Positions 1-13,418 of a stretch of DNA of 64,000 bases are shown piece by piece. Source of the DNA: Eopsaltria australis (lineage: Eukaryota; Chordata; Aves; Passeriformes; Petroicidae); NCBI GenBank assembly GCA_034509425.1, contig JAVTVJ010000132.1, positions 4,609,470 to 4,673,469 of the forward strand, in the 5' to 3' direction. Each line of letters begins with the position of its first letter. Within the stretch, counting starts at the first letter, position 1. Made by a program: the position numbers and the translations under genes. The notes beneath the pieces were generated by a model. It did no database searches, was not told the origin of the DNA, and saw only the letters and a list, made by a program, of their open reading frames with translations.

Positions 1-1662
1 AGGTTGTGACTAGAATAAGACTCTTGTATATTAGATTGTGAAAACACAGAGTATCCAGTAGCGCCTACAATTAGGCAGGACAGAGTTTTGGTGAAAGAAA
101 TTTTCAGAAGCCACATGCAGGACTGACCATTCTGAGACAAGCAAATATTCTGGTAATTTTTTTCTATTTCTTTCTTTTTATTTTGTTTTCTTAGAACATT
201 ATGAGTTAAAATTGTGGCATGAAGTCTGGGGTATGCTATTGTATCAAATCCAGATCAAGGTATCCAGATTAAGATGGTGTCATAACAAGGTTCTGCTTCT
301 TTTTACCATATATATATATATATCTATACCAGAGATTGCTTCCTCTGATTAACTGCTACAGATTTTTAAACCTATACTTTCCTAGTCCCAGCAGGTCTGA
401 GAAAATACTTTTCAGCAAGTTATTTATTTATAAGATGTGCAGGCTGAGATTGACCAAAAATATACTTTCAAGCCTAATTTAGCCTACAATATATGTTAGC
501 CTTCCTGAAATGTAACACACACACATATATATCCACCCACATGTTTGCAAAAAGTGCATTAAGAAAAGGCTGATTTCTTAAAGAACATGAAGGAGATAAT
601 CCTTCCATGAATTTTCCCCCCCAAAACCCCAGTGGATAAAATGCTTAGAGTGGCTAGAATTTGGATAGAAAGTCTTTTGCAGCAGCTTTTCCATCTGAAA
701 TAAATGAGAGTGTATTTAACTCAGTGTGTTTCACTTTGTCCTACTGAAGCTCTCCTACTTTCTATAAAGAACTAGAAATAATAGTAGGATTAGGAATCAA
801 ATTTTAAATTTCTCTTTTGGTTGTCCTTAACCTCCAACCTCCAGGGTCATGCCCAGGCTCTTTGTTCAGTGAATAAAGTTAATTATGTAGAGTCCTATTT
901 TATGCAGACTTGTAGTCTGGAGTGGATCCTGGAAAAAACAGTGTGAGTGGTTGAGTGAATGAAAATTCTGGTATGAAGCCTCAAAAAACTCAAAATAAAA
1001 CTCTTAGTTAAGCCTGGTCCTCACTTTTAATATCTTTTGGAATATTTCACTCTGCAATATCAACAAAGTTGTTCTAATTCACAAATTTTCATGTAATCAA
1101 TACACAAATCATTGCTTTTATTGGATACAATTCCAATCTTCATTCCAAGAAGAGTTTAGGGCATGGAAAACTCTGTACAATAAAACATCCATGTTGCTTT
1201 AGTATTAAAAATATGAGGCTGATAAAACTTAAATTCCACAGAGATTTTTTTTTCATAGGTGTCATTTTTGTTTAGGTTTTACTTACAGCCTGTTATTCCC
1301 TAATCCTCCTAATAGCCACACAGTCACTTTTGTCAGTCTTACATCTGGATGCAACAACTAAAATTAGGTTAGAGAAATTTCGAGAGGAAAGTAAAACTTG
1401 AAAAAAAGTGGAAGATCAGCCAGAGTTAGTATGATCTATGTAAGCTGAGAAAGACTGCAGTAACAGGAATAACACAGGTTGTAATTGGCATACAAATCTG
1501 TTCTCTTCACAAAGGTCCATTGGATAGGTCCTGCCCCTCATTCATCCTGGACTAGTGATGGGCAGTGTGATGTTTGTACAAGTAAGCAATTTAATCTGAC
1601 CTGTGCTAGGCAGAACAAAACTTCTGAATGCAGGGGGTTTTGTGTATTTTGATTGGTATTTG
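1..1662. other. Non-coding AT-rich DNA, no gene seen
   Basis: Stops occur frequently in all frames and I recognise no repeat family. It contains only short simple-sequence tracts: a TA run near 308-323 and a CA/TA run near 513-531. Nothing here looks like an exon or promoter. Confidence 0.7.
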
Positions 1663-1975
1663 AAAGGAGAGAGACAGGGAAGAGATTAAAAATAAAGAAA
1701 GAGAAGAAAGGGAGAAGAAGAAGAGTATTGATTGGCCAACATTTTTTGTTTGTACAGATTCAAAGTGTGCTGATAAAATGGATTTTATTCTGGTAAATAT
1801 TCCTGCAAAAAGGGTGATAATGTGTACTCATCCATATGCTTTTTTATTGGCATAAAAATGTCTTTCCAAAGAGAAACAGAGAAAGAAGAGCAGAGGAGAG
1901 AGCAAGCAGAAAACAGTTCACTAAAAAGAGGGAAGGGAAGGAGTCAGGAAGAGGAGAATGAAAGGGAAGTGAGTT
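1663..1975 (+). repeat. Purine-rich low-complexity tract (GA-rich)
   Basis: Two neighbouring stretches, about 1663-1727 and 1862-1972, are almost entirely A and G on the plus strand, with many GAGA, GAAGAAG and GGGAAGG runs. This bias removes stops and creates opposed open frames (plus 1822-2040, minus 1844-2221). Those frames read as Glu/Lys/Arg-rich or Leu/Ser/Phe-rich low-complexity protein and should not be taken as genes. Confidence 0.75.
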
Positions 1976-2935
1976 TGACAACAGTTTATAAGAGTTGGGA
2001 AGCCCTGTTCTGTGCACTGTTGTCAAAAATTTGGGAGTAGAGATTACCTGGAGTAGGAAGGAAAAACAAAGACCTGTTATAAGCAGGTCACACAAGTGGC
2101 TCAGACTTAAGAGACAGTGATGCACAAAGACATATTCATACCTCCTCCCTCCCACTTCCAGAAAGGACAATGTTTGAGTAAGAAAGTTTTGAAACCTATC
2201 ATTTCTCCTGAAATTGAGCATTGGGAATCCTGGTAACAGCTAGCATTGGTATTGCAAGATGATAAGGTATGAAGATCTGTATCCTTTAAGCACACAGCCT
2301 TGGGGAAAATTGTGTCCTGGAGTGCAAAAGCTTTCCTGGAAATTGTTGTGCAATTTTAAGATCTCATCGAGTTAATACTTTCGGGGCACTGCAGAATGCC
2401 TATAAAGTGCATGAAAGCAGCAATATTTTTTTTCACTTAATTTGAATTTGGGGTCTCTTGGATTTAAATTGCCCTTACAAGGAGAAGATATGCATTAAAA
2501 TATATGTAATTACTTTGAATAAAGTATCTTCTAGGCTTTCTACTTGTAATAGACTAGAAATCTTGACTTTATAGTAGAACAATAGCATTCTTAATGATGT
2601 TAATAGTTTCTTGATAATACTAATTACATTCAATCATAGATAACTCTCAATTAATTTTTTATTAACATGCAAAATAATCTATTCTAACAGTAGGTTTATT
2701 AATATATTTTATAAATGTGTTGATAACAAACTATGACATACAGTTACTGAATATACTATTACATGTGTACTTCATTTCATTTGCAAGTCAGATGACCTTA
2801 ATGGAACCACCAAATTCTTTATAAGTAGTGACTGAATTCTTTGGAGAATCATGATGTAGTTAATTCACTAATTAAAACAGCAGATACTCTATTTATAATA
2901 TTTGAAGACAAAAATAGTTATTATCCTTTCATTTT
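1976..2935. other. Non-coding AT-rich DNA, no gene seen
   Basis: Unique-looking sequence, very AT-rich from about 2490 to 2800. No repeat family, exon or RNA gene is recognised. Confidence 0.65.
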
Positions 2936-3108
2936 ACCACAGAGATTGTGGATGCCCCACCCCTGGAACTGTTCAAAACCAAGTTGGATGGCTGAGCCAC
3001 CTGATCTAATAGTTACTACTGGGTGCCAGCCCGACACATGGAGTGGGATTAGATGATCTTTAAGGTCCCTTCCAAGCAAAACTTTCTATGATTCTACAAT
3101 TCCATGAT
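2936..3108 (+). mobile_element. CR1 LINE fragment, 3' end, 5'-truncated
   Basis: Seen: the typical CR1 3' block. It begins with the region for 'GTGGATGCCCCACCCCTGG', continues through a diverged GATGATCTTTAAGGTCCCTTCC segment, and ends in the tail TTCTATGATTCTAC at about 3084-3097 followed by a decayed unit. Known: CR1 elements are usually cut short at the 5' side and end in short ATTCTRTG-type repeats, not poly(A). Only the last few ORF2 codons plus the 3' UTR remain, so the copy is dead. Point differences from other copies suggest moderate age. Confidence 0.93.
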
Positions 3109-6100
3109 AAGGCCTATGGTATGTTTAAAATATATTTATTCTTAAACAGTGGTTTATCTTTACGGTAATGTGTATTCCATTTTTATTTTGGTTTATCTAA
3201 TCATGCTTTATTGCCAGTAAGACAAGAAGTTAAATAGATGTTACTGCCTCATGAGATCTCTACCTTCTAGTCAATAGCCTATTTAAAGATTGTGAAAGCA
3301 GTCCTTAGTTAGTTTTTCTGTATTTTTGATTTTGTTAAAGTCAAAACCAGCAAACACAGTAGCTATTGAAAATTGAAGGCAAACAGACCGGAGAGCTAGC
3401 ATCTCTTGAAACACAAAATGCTCAGTGCAGATGGAAACAAAGTTTCAAGTTATTTTCTTGGCAATCGGACCCTTTTGTTTGTTGTTGGTTTGGACATTTA
3501 TCATGAAAAGTACTAATACCTGCACCTGCTCATTCTACCGCTGCTCCTAGCTTTAGTTTTCCTTTCACGGGAGAGGTACAATGCTGAATTCTGTCAGGAT
3601 GTTGAAGATAAGGTATGCCAATGGGCAGATGCAGCTATGAAGGTCATGGAGAATATCCTAGAAGCTTTCACACTGCATTATTATCATTTGCCACAGTTGG
3701 GGAAAAAATAAATAAGTTAACAAGTTTGAACTTTGGATAGAATGAAAGGATTTCCTGCTCTATTTTCTAGGTATCACTTCCTAATGGTAAGCTCAGCAGC
3801 TGCACAGTAGCCTAAAGATCCTAAGGCAAATGATATTTTTCTTAGGAATTAAGTTTGAAAATTAAAGAGAAATGAGCTCTCTAAGTGAGAACTATAGCTC
3901 CGTAATTTCGATGTTTATTTTGGATTTTATAAGTTTTTTTCTGATTTGTGCAGAGTAGGTTAGATGGTTTGTCAAGTCTGTACTATCCTGATAACTTTTG
4001 AAATACTGCAGTATTTTTGCATGTACTCACATACATGCACTCAAAGTCAGGAAGTATCAGATTTCTTTCCACTTTTTAAAAATTTTGATCCTTAAATTTT
4101 TGATCTTTCTAATTCCATAAGGTAAAGAAAGGTGGCTACCATATGAAATATGAATTGGAACTAATTAGTAACGTACATAATTAAAGCTACAGCTTTGTCC
4201 ACTTCAAGTTGATAGTTATTATCTTGGGGGAACCAAATTTAATTTTGTAAAGGCAGTGCAAGAATTCTAATTTCACTGGCTTTCTTCATTCATTTACTTT
4301 TAAGCAATATTAATTATAGTTTATGATTAAAATCTTTGGCAGAGGGAACACTGAATTATCCCAATGCAGAAACACTCTTTGGCTCTCTTTGCAAGGTAAT
4401 ACTTGTTTCTCCTACAGAAGAACTATAAATAGTAAAATTAGTGTTACCTGGGCAATTCACATCTGAGTTTGCCAGTGATATGAGGATCACAGGTGTGGAG
4501 TTTTGTTCTTCCCTCCTGCACAAATACAGGATGCTTTTTCAAACAATGAAATAATAATTGATAAGAGATGCTCTCTTATCCTTTCATTCATAAAGTCTTG
4601 TAAATAATCACATTTTTTTTAAAGAAAAGTTCAAGCGGCTTTTTAAAACCTGATGTCAAAAACAAATCTTGCTTTTAGAGATAATCCCCAGTGGAATGAC
4701 TTGCAGCTGAATAATGTTTTGTCTTTTTATTGACAGGTCTTAGCTTCTTTATGTCTTTCTGTTTGCTCACATCAACCTTGTTATTTTTTACTTTACAAGA
4801 AGGCAAACAGTCTGCAAATCTTTTCTGCAGACAAGTCAATACATTTTTATACTTTCTGGCATTTTATTTTCAGGGAAGTTCACATGAAGAGGTTGGGCAT
4901 GAAGCCAGATATCCTGGAGATAATTCCTAGAGCTTCGGCAAACTGTGCACTTACTATCAACTGCTTTGAACAAATACTTCCAAATGGCAAGCTCACTGAT
5001 GCTTGTCTGTTGACCTGAGTTCAAGAGAGAGAAGGCTCATGGTCTGTTGTTGCCTTTGACCACTGATCCATGCTCTGATTGGAGAATGGAAGAAAGTTTT
5101 AGGAAGGCAAGAGTGGGGGAAGATCTTGGTATTTTGAAAGTCTGAATGCAGATTATATTTAGGAGGAATGAGTAATTTGAGTGATATGGTGATATGCTGT
5201 AATGACAATTTTTTCAAAGGCAACTATGATTAATTTAAAATACTGAAATAATATAGCTTCCTATTTCAAAAATTTCTGTATCAGCATGAATCACTTTAGA
5301 ATCCCGCTGCATAGGTGAGGTGAACAAAAACCTTATTCTGAAAATACGCCTGCATAAATATCTGCTGCCATATAATAGGACAAGCCAGAGATCTCAGCCA
5401 GAAGGGGGAACTGCAGAAACAGCCAAAACAAGAATTGTTGTGCTGAAAGGACTAGGAATAAAATTGCTGCTATACTGTTTGAAGCCATCTTCATCCAAAT
5501 CTCTGCACAAAATCACCCTCATAAGGGTACTCACAAGACATTTCCTTCTACCAACATCACCTGACAGAAAAAGGACACTGGGAATATATTGGAAGCAGCT
5601 ACATATAAGACTGTGAGCTGTTGCAAGAATGTTCTGGTTTTCATGCTTTCATGGATGAGTAAAGCTACATCTCTTTAGCTGACTTGTGGTCACAAGATGG
5701 GGTGTCAGAAACTCTACAAAAATTGAGATATATCATAACCACTCATTTTCCATCATTCACCAGCTAAGTTACACCATCTAACAAAAGCTGTGCTCTGTTC
5801 ACAATAGTTGAGTCTTTTCATTCATTATTTTATTTCCCAGATGTTTGCAAACTGGTTTGATTCAAAAACTTTTAAGCCACAGTCCTGTACTGCAGGATGA
5901 ATTTTCTCGTACCCTGTGAATTTGAACCTTACTTAAAAAACTTATTCTTTTGGGTTTTTTGGGCCTCTACACTACTGGTTTCTTAAAATTAGTTTTGCTA
6001 TGTATGTAATTGCAACCATCTTCTTGGGTGTTTTTTAAATCTCCATAGTGTTTTAAACAAAACATTAAAATACAAGATATTTTTAAGGTCAAGATCAATT

Positions 6101-6204
6101 AGAAATCACAGTGGCAGTTGAGTTTGATACAAATACTCAGCGTGACCAGGGGAAGTTCCTATAGATTGAGAGAGCTAAGTATTATTTTGGGCTTGAAGAA
6201 GGAT
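3109..6204. other. Non-coding AT-rich DNA, no gene seen
   Basis: About 3.1 kb without a recognised repeat or gene. An open frame at 5320-5616 depends on a GTG start, has no recognisable domain and no good splice context, so I treat it as chance. The stretch has the same composition as the rest of the window. Confidence 0.6.
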
Positions 6205-6632
6205 TTGAGAAGCTTCAGGCTTCTTAGGCTTACCCTGATCCTTGGGAAGCTGGTGGAGCTAATAATGTTGAAAACTTTCCAAACCTTGAAGGACAAGATA
6301 ATGGCTGGAAATAGTCAGCAGGGGTTTAGGAAGGAGAATTCATGACTGATGGCCTGATAACCTCCCATGACAAAATCACCAGTTCACTGGAAACAGGAGA
6401 AATACGGGGTATCATTTAACTTGACTTCAACAAGACTTTGTACACTGTCGTCCATAACATCCTCATAGACAAATTGATGAAGTATAGACTCAGTAAGAGG
6501 AAAGCAAGGCAGGCCGAAAACTGTCTGAATTGCTGGCTTAAAGGATTATGAGTGGTGGTAAAAAGACCACCTGGATACTGGTCACTAGAGGTAGAACCCA
6601 AGGTTTGGTTCTGGGCCATTGCTGTTTCAAAT
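6205..6632 (+). pseudogene. CR1 ORF2 reverse-transcriptase fragment, decayed
   Basis: Seen: translated pieces match the central CR1 reverse transcriptase in order. One piece is the LTLILGKLVELIML segment, equivalent to the SLT.IPGK.MEQ.IL region. Next come an SQQGFRKENS segment (SQHGFTKGKS in active copies) and, in another frame, a segment equivalent to YLDFSKAFDTVSHNIL. A LGPLLF-like block lies near 6610-6630. Frame changes and stops, for example just after 6340, make it non-functional. Known: this enzyme copies CR1 RNA into the genome. Odd: the copy stops inside the RT domain and lacks the usual CR1 3' end, so it was cut by a later deletion or rearrangement. The 5' limit is uncertain by tens of bases. 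Confidence 0.88.
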
Positions 6633-6997
6633 CAGGAGGCAAGTGAACTCTGCACGGTTCGGAGTGCTTCAGTGGGACCTCTAAATTGGGAAATAAAGTT
6701 CCCAAACCATGGCAGGATTCAAAATTAAACTTTATTTCTAAGACATCCTTTTAAAATGAAGGATGAAATTAAATAGATTTCAGTGTGATAATTCCTGACA
6801 AAACCTTACTATTTTGCAAATAACAGAAACATAACTTTTGATTTATTAATCTCTCTCTTTTTGTCTGTATATGAACATTGAGATATGCCAGATCTTTGGA
6901 ACTTCTGCTTTTTCCTCACTCTCTGGAAATATGATGATAAAGTAGCTATGTCAAAACAGGAATTAATTCATTCTAACATGATTAAAGGGAGGTGCAG
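6633..6997. other. Non-coding AT-rich DNA, no gene seen
   Basis: Begins where CR1 similarity is lost. No further element or gene is recognised up to the 18-bp direct repeat. Confidence 0.55.
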
Positions 6998-7730
6998 AAC
7001 ACTAAGGCAATAGTACTCAAAACTGTCATGATACATGAATAGCACAGAGAAAGTGATAGCATGACTTCAGAAGGGGTGCCAGCAACTGGATTCAGTTATT
7101 CACTTCCTTCAAAGAAGTCTGGTGCCAGGGAAAGAATCAGCTGTGATCCCTGCTGCCCCCTGTGTAGTGGGAGACCCCATGGTGCAGCCCTGGACTTCAA
7201 CTTGAAGGGCTGTTGAAATATTTATTGGTGGTGCCACAAGCCTGTCTTGCACAAGTGGGTGCCAGAATCTGAAATGTCTTCTTGAGTGCATGGGCAGCTA
7301 CTGCTTGGGTTGCTGCTAGGACTATGCAAATATCCAGAATCATGTTTAAGTTACCGTGGAACACATTTGTCACCTGAACCATGCATTTGCATTTGTCCTG
7401 AATTAAGCAATGTTTTTTGCTGGTCAAAAAGACCAATGTACACTCCTGAAAACCTCTTCTTATTGGCAGAAATAAAATTCCACTGCAACTTTGAAAGACA
7501 TACAGGGTATAGTTATGGAGTATGTTTATGGTACATATAATGTTGAACTACTTATATATCCATTTGCTTGTATTGCATGTAACAATACACTATTCACTAT
7601 GAATTTAGAAAGCTACACAGCTTGGATCTGTTTGTGTCCCTTAGAACACCATGAGTGGTTTGGTTCCTGGTCTTACCTTACAATTCTGGGCAACGAAATT
7701 ATGCAACAGGGTAACACTAAGGCAATAGTA
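6998..7730. repeat. 18-bp direct repeat bracketing about 0.7 kb
   Basis: Seen: AACACTAAGGCAATAGTA occurs exactly at 6998-7015 and again in the same orientation at 7713-7730. The 697 bp between them include a GC-richer patch at about 7120-7310. Inference: this could be a target-site duplication around an insertion. I see no poly(A), no CR1 tail and no TG...CA ends, so the nature of any insert is unknown. Open frames inside (7286-7540 and 7491-7766) have no recognised domains. Confidence 0.5.
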
Positions 7731-10700
7731 AGAGGGCTCCCAGTTTTGGTACTCCTGTCTGCATAGACAGTTTTGAGCCTACAGGATACCACATGAACAT
7801 TCATGATTTTCCCAGATCTTTGGAGACCCACCTTTGTAGATTTTACCTGTCTTCAAAGTTTATTTATATGATACATCTTTGTCCAATTGTATGTTTACCT
7901 GTAAGGAAGAAAACCTGTAAGGAGGATTCTGTGCTTAACTCATAACCCAGACATGGAACACTAGAAATTCTGGAGACAATAAACTCCAACAGAAGATCAT
8001 AAAAGATATGTCAGATGCAAGAATCATCATTATTCACAGGAAGTATACAAAAATATCTGAGATATTGTATGTGCTTTTCTCAAACACATCTGTCAGGCAA
8101 GATATTACTGTTCAGCTTCATTTTTCCACTGTGATGTGTAAAAATATCAAGAGAAGTCTGTTTATGATGCAAACCTAAAAAATTCTGAAAATAGTCATTG
8201 TAGAACATGGCTCACTGTGGCAAGTTCAATGCCAAACATTTTATGTATTCTTTTGTTATTACTCTGTCAGTGGGTTTTAAAAAGGGTCAAGTTTTAAATG
8301 TGATCTTGAAGCCATGCTTTTGATTTGAAATAAGAAAGAACCCCCCAGAATGTTACCTGTTCTGTCCTTCCAGCTCAGTTCTGCTCTGTCCTCAGCACTC
8401 ACATGATTGTAACACCTTAGTTTGCTCTGTAGAAAGCAGCATAGAAAGTTTATGTCCAAAACATCACCTCAGAGTTGTTGTGCAGCTCCTTGCATCCCTG
8501 ATTATTGCTTTCTACAGCAAGTATTTCCACTTACGTTATCTCTGTGGCCCATTTTAGGAGATGGAATTTCAGAAAAGGCAAAGTGGAGTTTTCTGTGCTT
8601 GAGACAAGGCAGAGACATGTCAATCACTGTTAGAATTTCTAAGCTTCAGTGTCTCAGGAGTAGAAGACTGTATCTTTAGTATTTTTTCTGCCAGATAAAG
8701 ACTTTATTAACCACTGTATGTTAGGATCCTTCTTTCTTCAGGGGCTTGAAATAAGCTTGGAATGCCAGACATTTCTGTAGTTCAGTGGGACAGACATTGG
8801 CATGTTGCAGGGACATGAGATAAAGGATAATGTAATTAAAATCAGGAAGATCAGTCCCAGAGAGGATGTGTCTGCCTCTGTCAGCAGAGGAAGAGAGAAA
8901 GGCTAGTGTCTAAGATGCAGGTGAAGAAAAGGCAGGACTAGGAAACCTTAAATGCAGGCAACTAGTGTTTCATAACCCCTGTTTCTGGAAAAATTTCTGA
9001 CTGACTACTGAAGCTGTATTTGATTTTTATTTATTTTTGTCTTATATAATTTATGATTAAATGTGCAAGAAAAAAGAAATGTTACAAACACATTAAATCC
9101 CACTGTGAGTTCATTAGTCAAATGAGAATGCAGTTGTAATTTTTAATAAGAATTTTTATATACCATCATAGGCCTGGAGCTGTAAAATTTAAATCCTTAA
9201 TTTAAGTAACTTAATGATTGCTGTAGCTGTTAGCCTGGCATATAATCTCAGATAAATACTAAGGTAATTTGTTTGCCTTCCAGCATTTCTGAAGTAAAGA
9301 GTGTATAGTATCACAGAAAAAGTGAGCAGTATGTTGCAAAAGAAACACTTTTTACTGCTTTACAATGATTTCTTCAGTTTATTTTCTTACTAGGATTAAA
9401 TGGTTTATCTGAAAACCAGAAAGTTAAATTACCATATGTATGAAAATCTTTTCATATGCAGATAAAACAAGGATAAGGATGTGTGAAAGTCATTATTTTC
9501 TTATACTTGCTGTCTGTATGATGAGCACACTGAGGTTCTGCAGCCTGTATTTTTCTTAAAGTAAGCGCAGGTAATCAGAACAGTTCCTCTGGTCTTATGG
9601 TGAGTAAGGGTATTTGTGCATGTGTGTTTAGTGGGTAGAAATTAAGATAGACTAGACAGTATTTGATAGTATTTATTTACTTCTTTATTCACTCATATTT
9701 AGAACAGACATAAAATGAACACCCTTTCAGGCTCAGAACACAGTTGCAGTTAACACATTTCCATTTCTGCATTGCTACACTGTGACTGGATGAATTTGTC
9801 TTTCCTCACACAGATTTGGTATCACACCATCTTCCTGATTACCGATTTTGCAAAGTTGTATTTCTTTACATCTTGACATTTTAATGTTAGTTGTTAAAGT
9901 CCTACAATGACAGAAATTTCACTTGTTTTACTTTCTGTGTATATTCCCCTTTTAGTAATATTTTCTTCCACCATTTTATGATATAAAGTCTCATATATTT
10001 GTGACAGTTAACTTGAATACATTTTCCTTGTAAAATGTCAGTGATGCTCTAGAGATGGTGATGATCACTTTATTTTAAAATAAAAGTGAATACTTGTGAT
10101 TTTTTTAGTTGTTCTATGAGAGAACAGGTGCATGAATTTAACCAATTAAGTGTCTTGCATTTCACTGGGATGACACTAGATGGCCTTCCAAATATTATTT
10201 TTGGGTGGCTATTCTGCACCATAGTGTGTGGAGTAATATGGCATACATAAACTTCAGACCCAGAGTATTGCCTGCTGACCTGCATTTTGCTCCTTACTAA
10301 TTGTGCTTGGGTACAGAACTCTTCTAAACTAGTTTTCAGAATACTGCAAAACTACACTGAACTTTTGGTTACCTTCTGTAGTAGTCATTTAATGGTGTAG
10401 ATGGCAGGGTTTCTTCCTCTCAATTTTGAGAGAGAGTAAACAAATATTAGTCATTAATCTGTGGTGACTAGAGAGGGAAGATTTTAAATAAAATTAATCA
10501 GTTCAAAACCACAGAATTTTGATATTATGAATTATATTTACCAAAAATGTAAATAAAGTGAGGTTTTGTCAACATTTTTCTGAGCATGACTTATTGCCAA
10601 AATAACATTTGAGAACTAAAGGCACATGAAAATTAATCTTCCACTTCCAGCCACAATCGTTACTGTTAACTGTGTCAGTGATGGAAAACCCCAATTTTTC

Positions 10701-12532
10701 CAATTTAGCTCAATCCAAAGTGCACCCCTGCTCCCTTCTAGTTAGACAAACTCAATTTCAGTATTAAAACTGGTATGTGAATAATAATCACACTGAAATG
10801 ACCTGATCAATAAAGTGAAGGTACTATTAAACTGAAACAGGAGAGGTTCATCTAACGTAAAGGAAAAAATTGGCGGACAGCATTATCAAGTTTTCAGTGC
10901 AACAAGTAACATGTTTTACTTTGTAAATTTGAATCCCTATGTCTACAGCTAACCAAATGAGGCTTGCAGTTTATTGAAACTCATTTCTCACTGTGATTGT
11001 CTTGTCAGCATGCTTGTAGGACATTTTATGCCCATTTTCCCCTTGTAGACTCTAATCCTTTAATAAATTTTCTTATGGAGAACTTGTGCTCTGTGCAGTA
11101 TCCTTCTTATTGAGGTTGTGGGCCAACTACCACTGAAGAAAGTGGAAAGATTCCCACTGACTTGAGCTGAAATTGGATCAAACCCCTGGGAAGTTAATCA
11201 GCACAGGAAATATGCACATACTTATCCCATTACTGTGTGTTTGTCTCTAAGTAAACACAGTACCACCAAACTTGCAAATTAAGCTGCTCCCAAAAGTTTT
11301 CCTACTTTTCATATATTACCAGTACAGACTGACAGTGCATAAAAGTAGATCAGTGGTGACATCAGACATGTGCAGCCAATGAAGCTCTACACTTAATTTG
11401 GCCCCATGTTGTTTGCCTTTTCATGTGAACTAACATGACTGGTGACCTCACAGGTAGCAATTTGTGGCATGTCTGGGTTCTATCTGAAATAGGGAGTTTA
11501 AACATTAATGTTGTGCAAGAATAGTAAGAAGTTGGCTGAGACAGGGAAGCAACTACAATTATTTATGTGTTATTTCTGGTTTTATTATTAATTTTATTTC
11601 CTTCTTTTTATAAAATTTATGAAACATACTGTGATAATGGATTAAATTCCAGTCTTAGAGAGTGTGTAGATAGGAGTGGGAGATGATGCAATATTTTGTC
11701 AGCCTCCTGACTCCTGGGAGTTTCCAGTGGCAACTACAAATTCAGAGTGGAGGTCTGGTGAATTTCCAATTGACTGTGATGCTTAAGAGACATGGTCATG
11801 TGAGGAGCCAGCTGTATTGTTTTGATTACTGATTCTTAGCTCTGTAGTTTGTTAAAGACGGGACTGTACTGGTCGAGGTAAGCATAAGGCTGTAGGAAGA
11901 CCAGATACTCATTTAGCTGAAAAGGTGCCTTGAAGTCAAAATCTTTTGTAATTTGTTGGTTTTTTTTTCCACTGGAAAAGGTAATACTTTTTTGTGAGCT
12001 ACATCTGGACTGGAACAGTAAATAAGACCAGGCACAAATTTGATGATTAACACATGATTGACTCTATGATTTATCTATTAGTGTGCTGTTGTGGCTCAGG
12101 ATGGGCCACCCTCTCTGTGGCTGAGGAGAGAAAAGAGAATAACATCAGAGCTCAAGCCACACTGTGTTCTTTGCCTACAGGCCAAACAGTGGGCCCTAGA
12201 CGATTTTATTTAGCAGCAGACTGCTTGAGGGACTCAGAAAAGATCCAGATTCTCTCACTCATTTAATTAACACCTAGCATGAATTCTTATGTGATACTTT
12301 CAGAAACTGTAACTTAAGTCGGCTGTTTCTGTCAACATATTTTCATCGGCTTGTACTTGACAAATAAGTAAAAGCTATCTAAAGACATCTGGTTATTGTC
12401 TCATAGTCTCGAAGAAAACAGAAGATGGCTATAAGATAGTCAAAATCAAGATGATCCTGGAAGTACCTTTCAGCTCACAACAGAGCAGTGAAGTATTGTA
12501 AAGAGTATGCCAATATATTTATACAATAAAAT
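7731..12532. other. Non-coding AT-rich DNA, no gene seen
   Basis: About 4.8 kb with no recognised transposon and no exon. Slightly GC-richer stretches lie at 8340-8680 and 8720-8960, but no motif identifies them. Short open frames, such as 8422-8679 and 12054-12266 which runs past its end, look like chance. Confidence 0.6.
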
Positions 12533-12552
12533 TATTATTTTTAAAAATAATA
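12533..12552. repeat. 20-bp perfect AT palindrome
   Basis: The bases on either side of the centre at 12542/12543 are perfectly complementary for ten positions. All are A or T, which makes chance or replication slippage likely. No function is inferred. Confidence 0.6.
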
Positions 12553-13418
12553 TTATAGTGAGTGTTAAAATGTTACAAATGAATATAGTAAGGCATTAAG
12601 TGGCAGCTATCTCCCAAGAATGAGCCCTGGTCAGAGCTTAAGACTAATAAACATACTTGCACTTCCTGAACTTCCATATCTTTTTAATATTAATATAATA
12701 TTGTGGCAAAAATTTTGTACATCAACATTTTAAATCTTGAATTCAAACATATTATTTTAAAATTCTTTTTTTAAGAAGTCCATTGAGATATTTACCTTGT
12801 AACTCCATGCTTTACAGTGACTAAAATTTTCACATCATAGTAAAAACAGCAGGGACACTTAAAACTCGGCTTGGTTGCTTCTAAACCCATGTATTTCAGT
12901 GTAGGTTTTGCTGTGCTCTCTCCCCTTTGAGCCAAAGCAAGTGTCCCACTCACTCCTGAGGCACTGTCAGTGTGCTATTCTGCAGGCAGGTACCAGCTTG
13001 TTTTGCCCATGGTTCACACCAGCAGAGAAACTGGTTTTGTGCAGTGGCTCGGCTGATATTAAGGCTGAGAATAAACTGAGCCTCAGGCCTGCATGACAGC
13101 AGCTACACAGCTCTAGGCATGGACAGTGGGAGGCTGTATCTGCTCAGTGGATGCACACGGTGATGTCTTGTTTGCCTGCAAAATGTGGTAGCTTTGCTCT
13201 TGCTGCCTGCCCCGTCTGTCATCCCTCTAGGCCTGGGTGCCTTGTGCACTTGCAGGTCCCTTTCTTCTATAAAACCACAACAGTGCCTGATTTAAGTGAT
13301 TCCAAGCTAAAAAGTTAAAAACAAAATATTAATTATTCATCCACGATGTTCTGTGACAGGGAACAAATGGATAAAACAAAACCAGAAAAATTCACAATGC
13401 ATTTACCTTTATGAAAGT
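12553..13418. other. Non-coding DNA with a GC-richer patch
   Basis: From about 12905 to 13265 the sequence is clearly richer in G and C than its surroundings and holds a 62-codon open frame at 12908-13096. I recognise no protein or repeat family. It may be an old unrecognised insertion or unique DNA. Confidence 0.5.

Noticed and set aside
1844..2221. 125-codon minus-strand open frame
   Set aside because: Antisense of a purine-rich low-complexity tract; Leu/Ser/Phe-rich composition follows from the base bias.
5320..5616. 98-codon open frame
   Set aside because: Uses a GTG start, has no recognised domain and no splice signals. A vertebrate gene would not be expected in this form.
12533..12552. 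AT palindrome as a cruciform or regulatory site
   Set aside because: Composed only of A and T, where 20-bp palindromes arise easily; listed as a repeat only.
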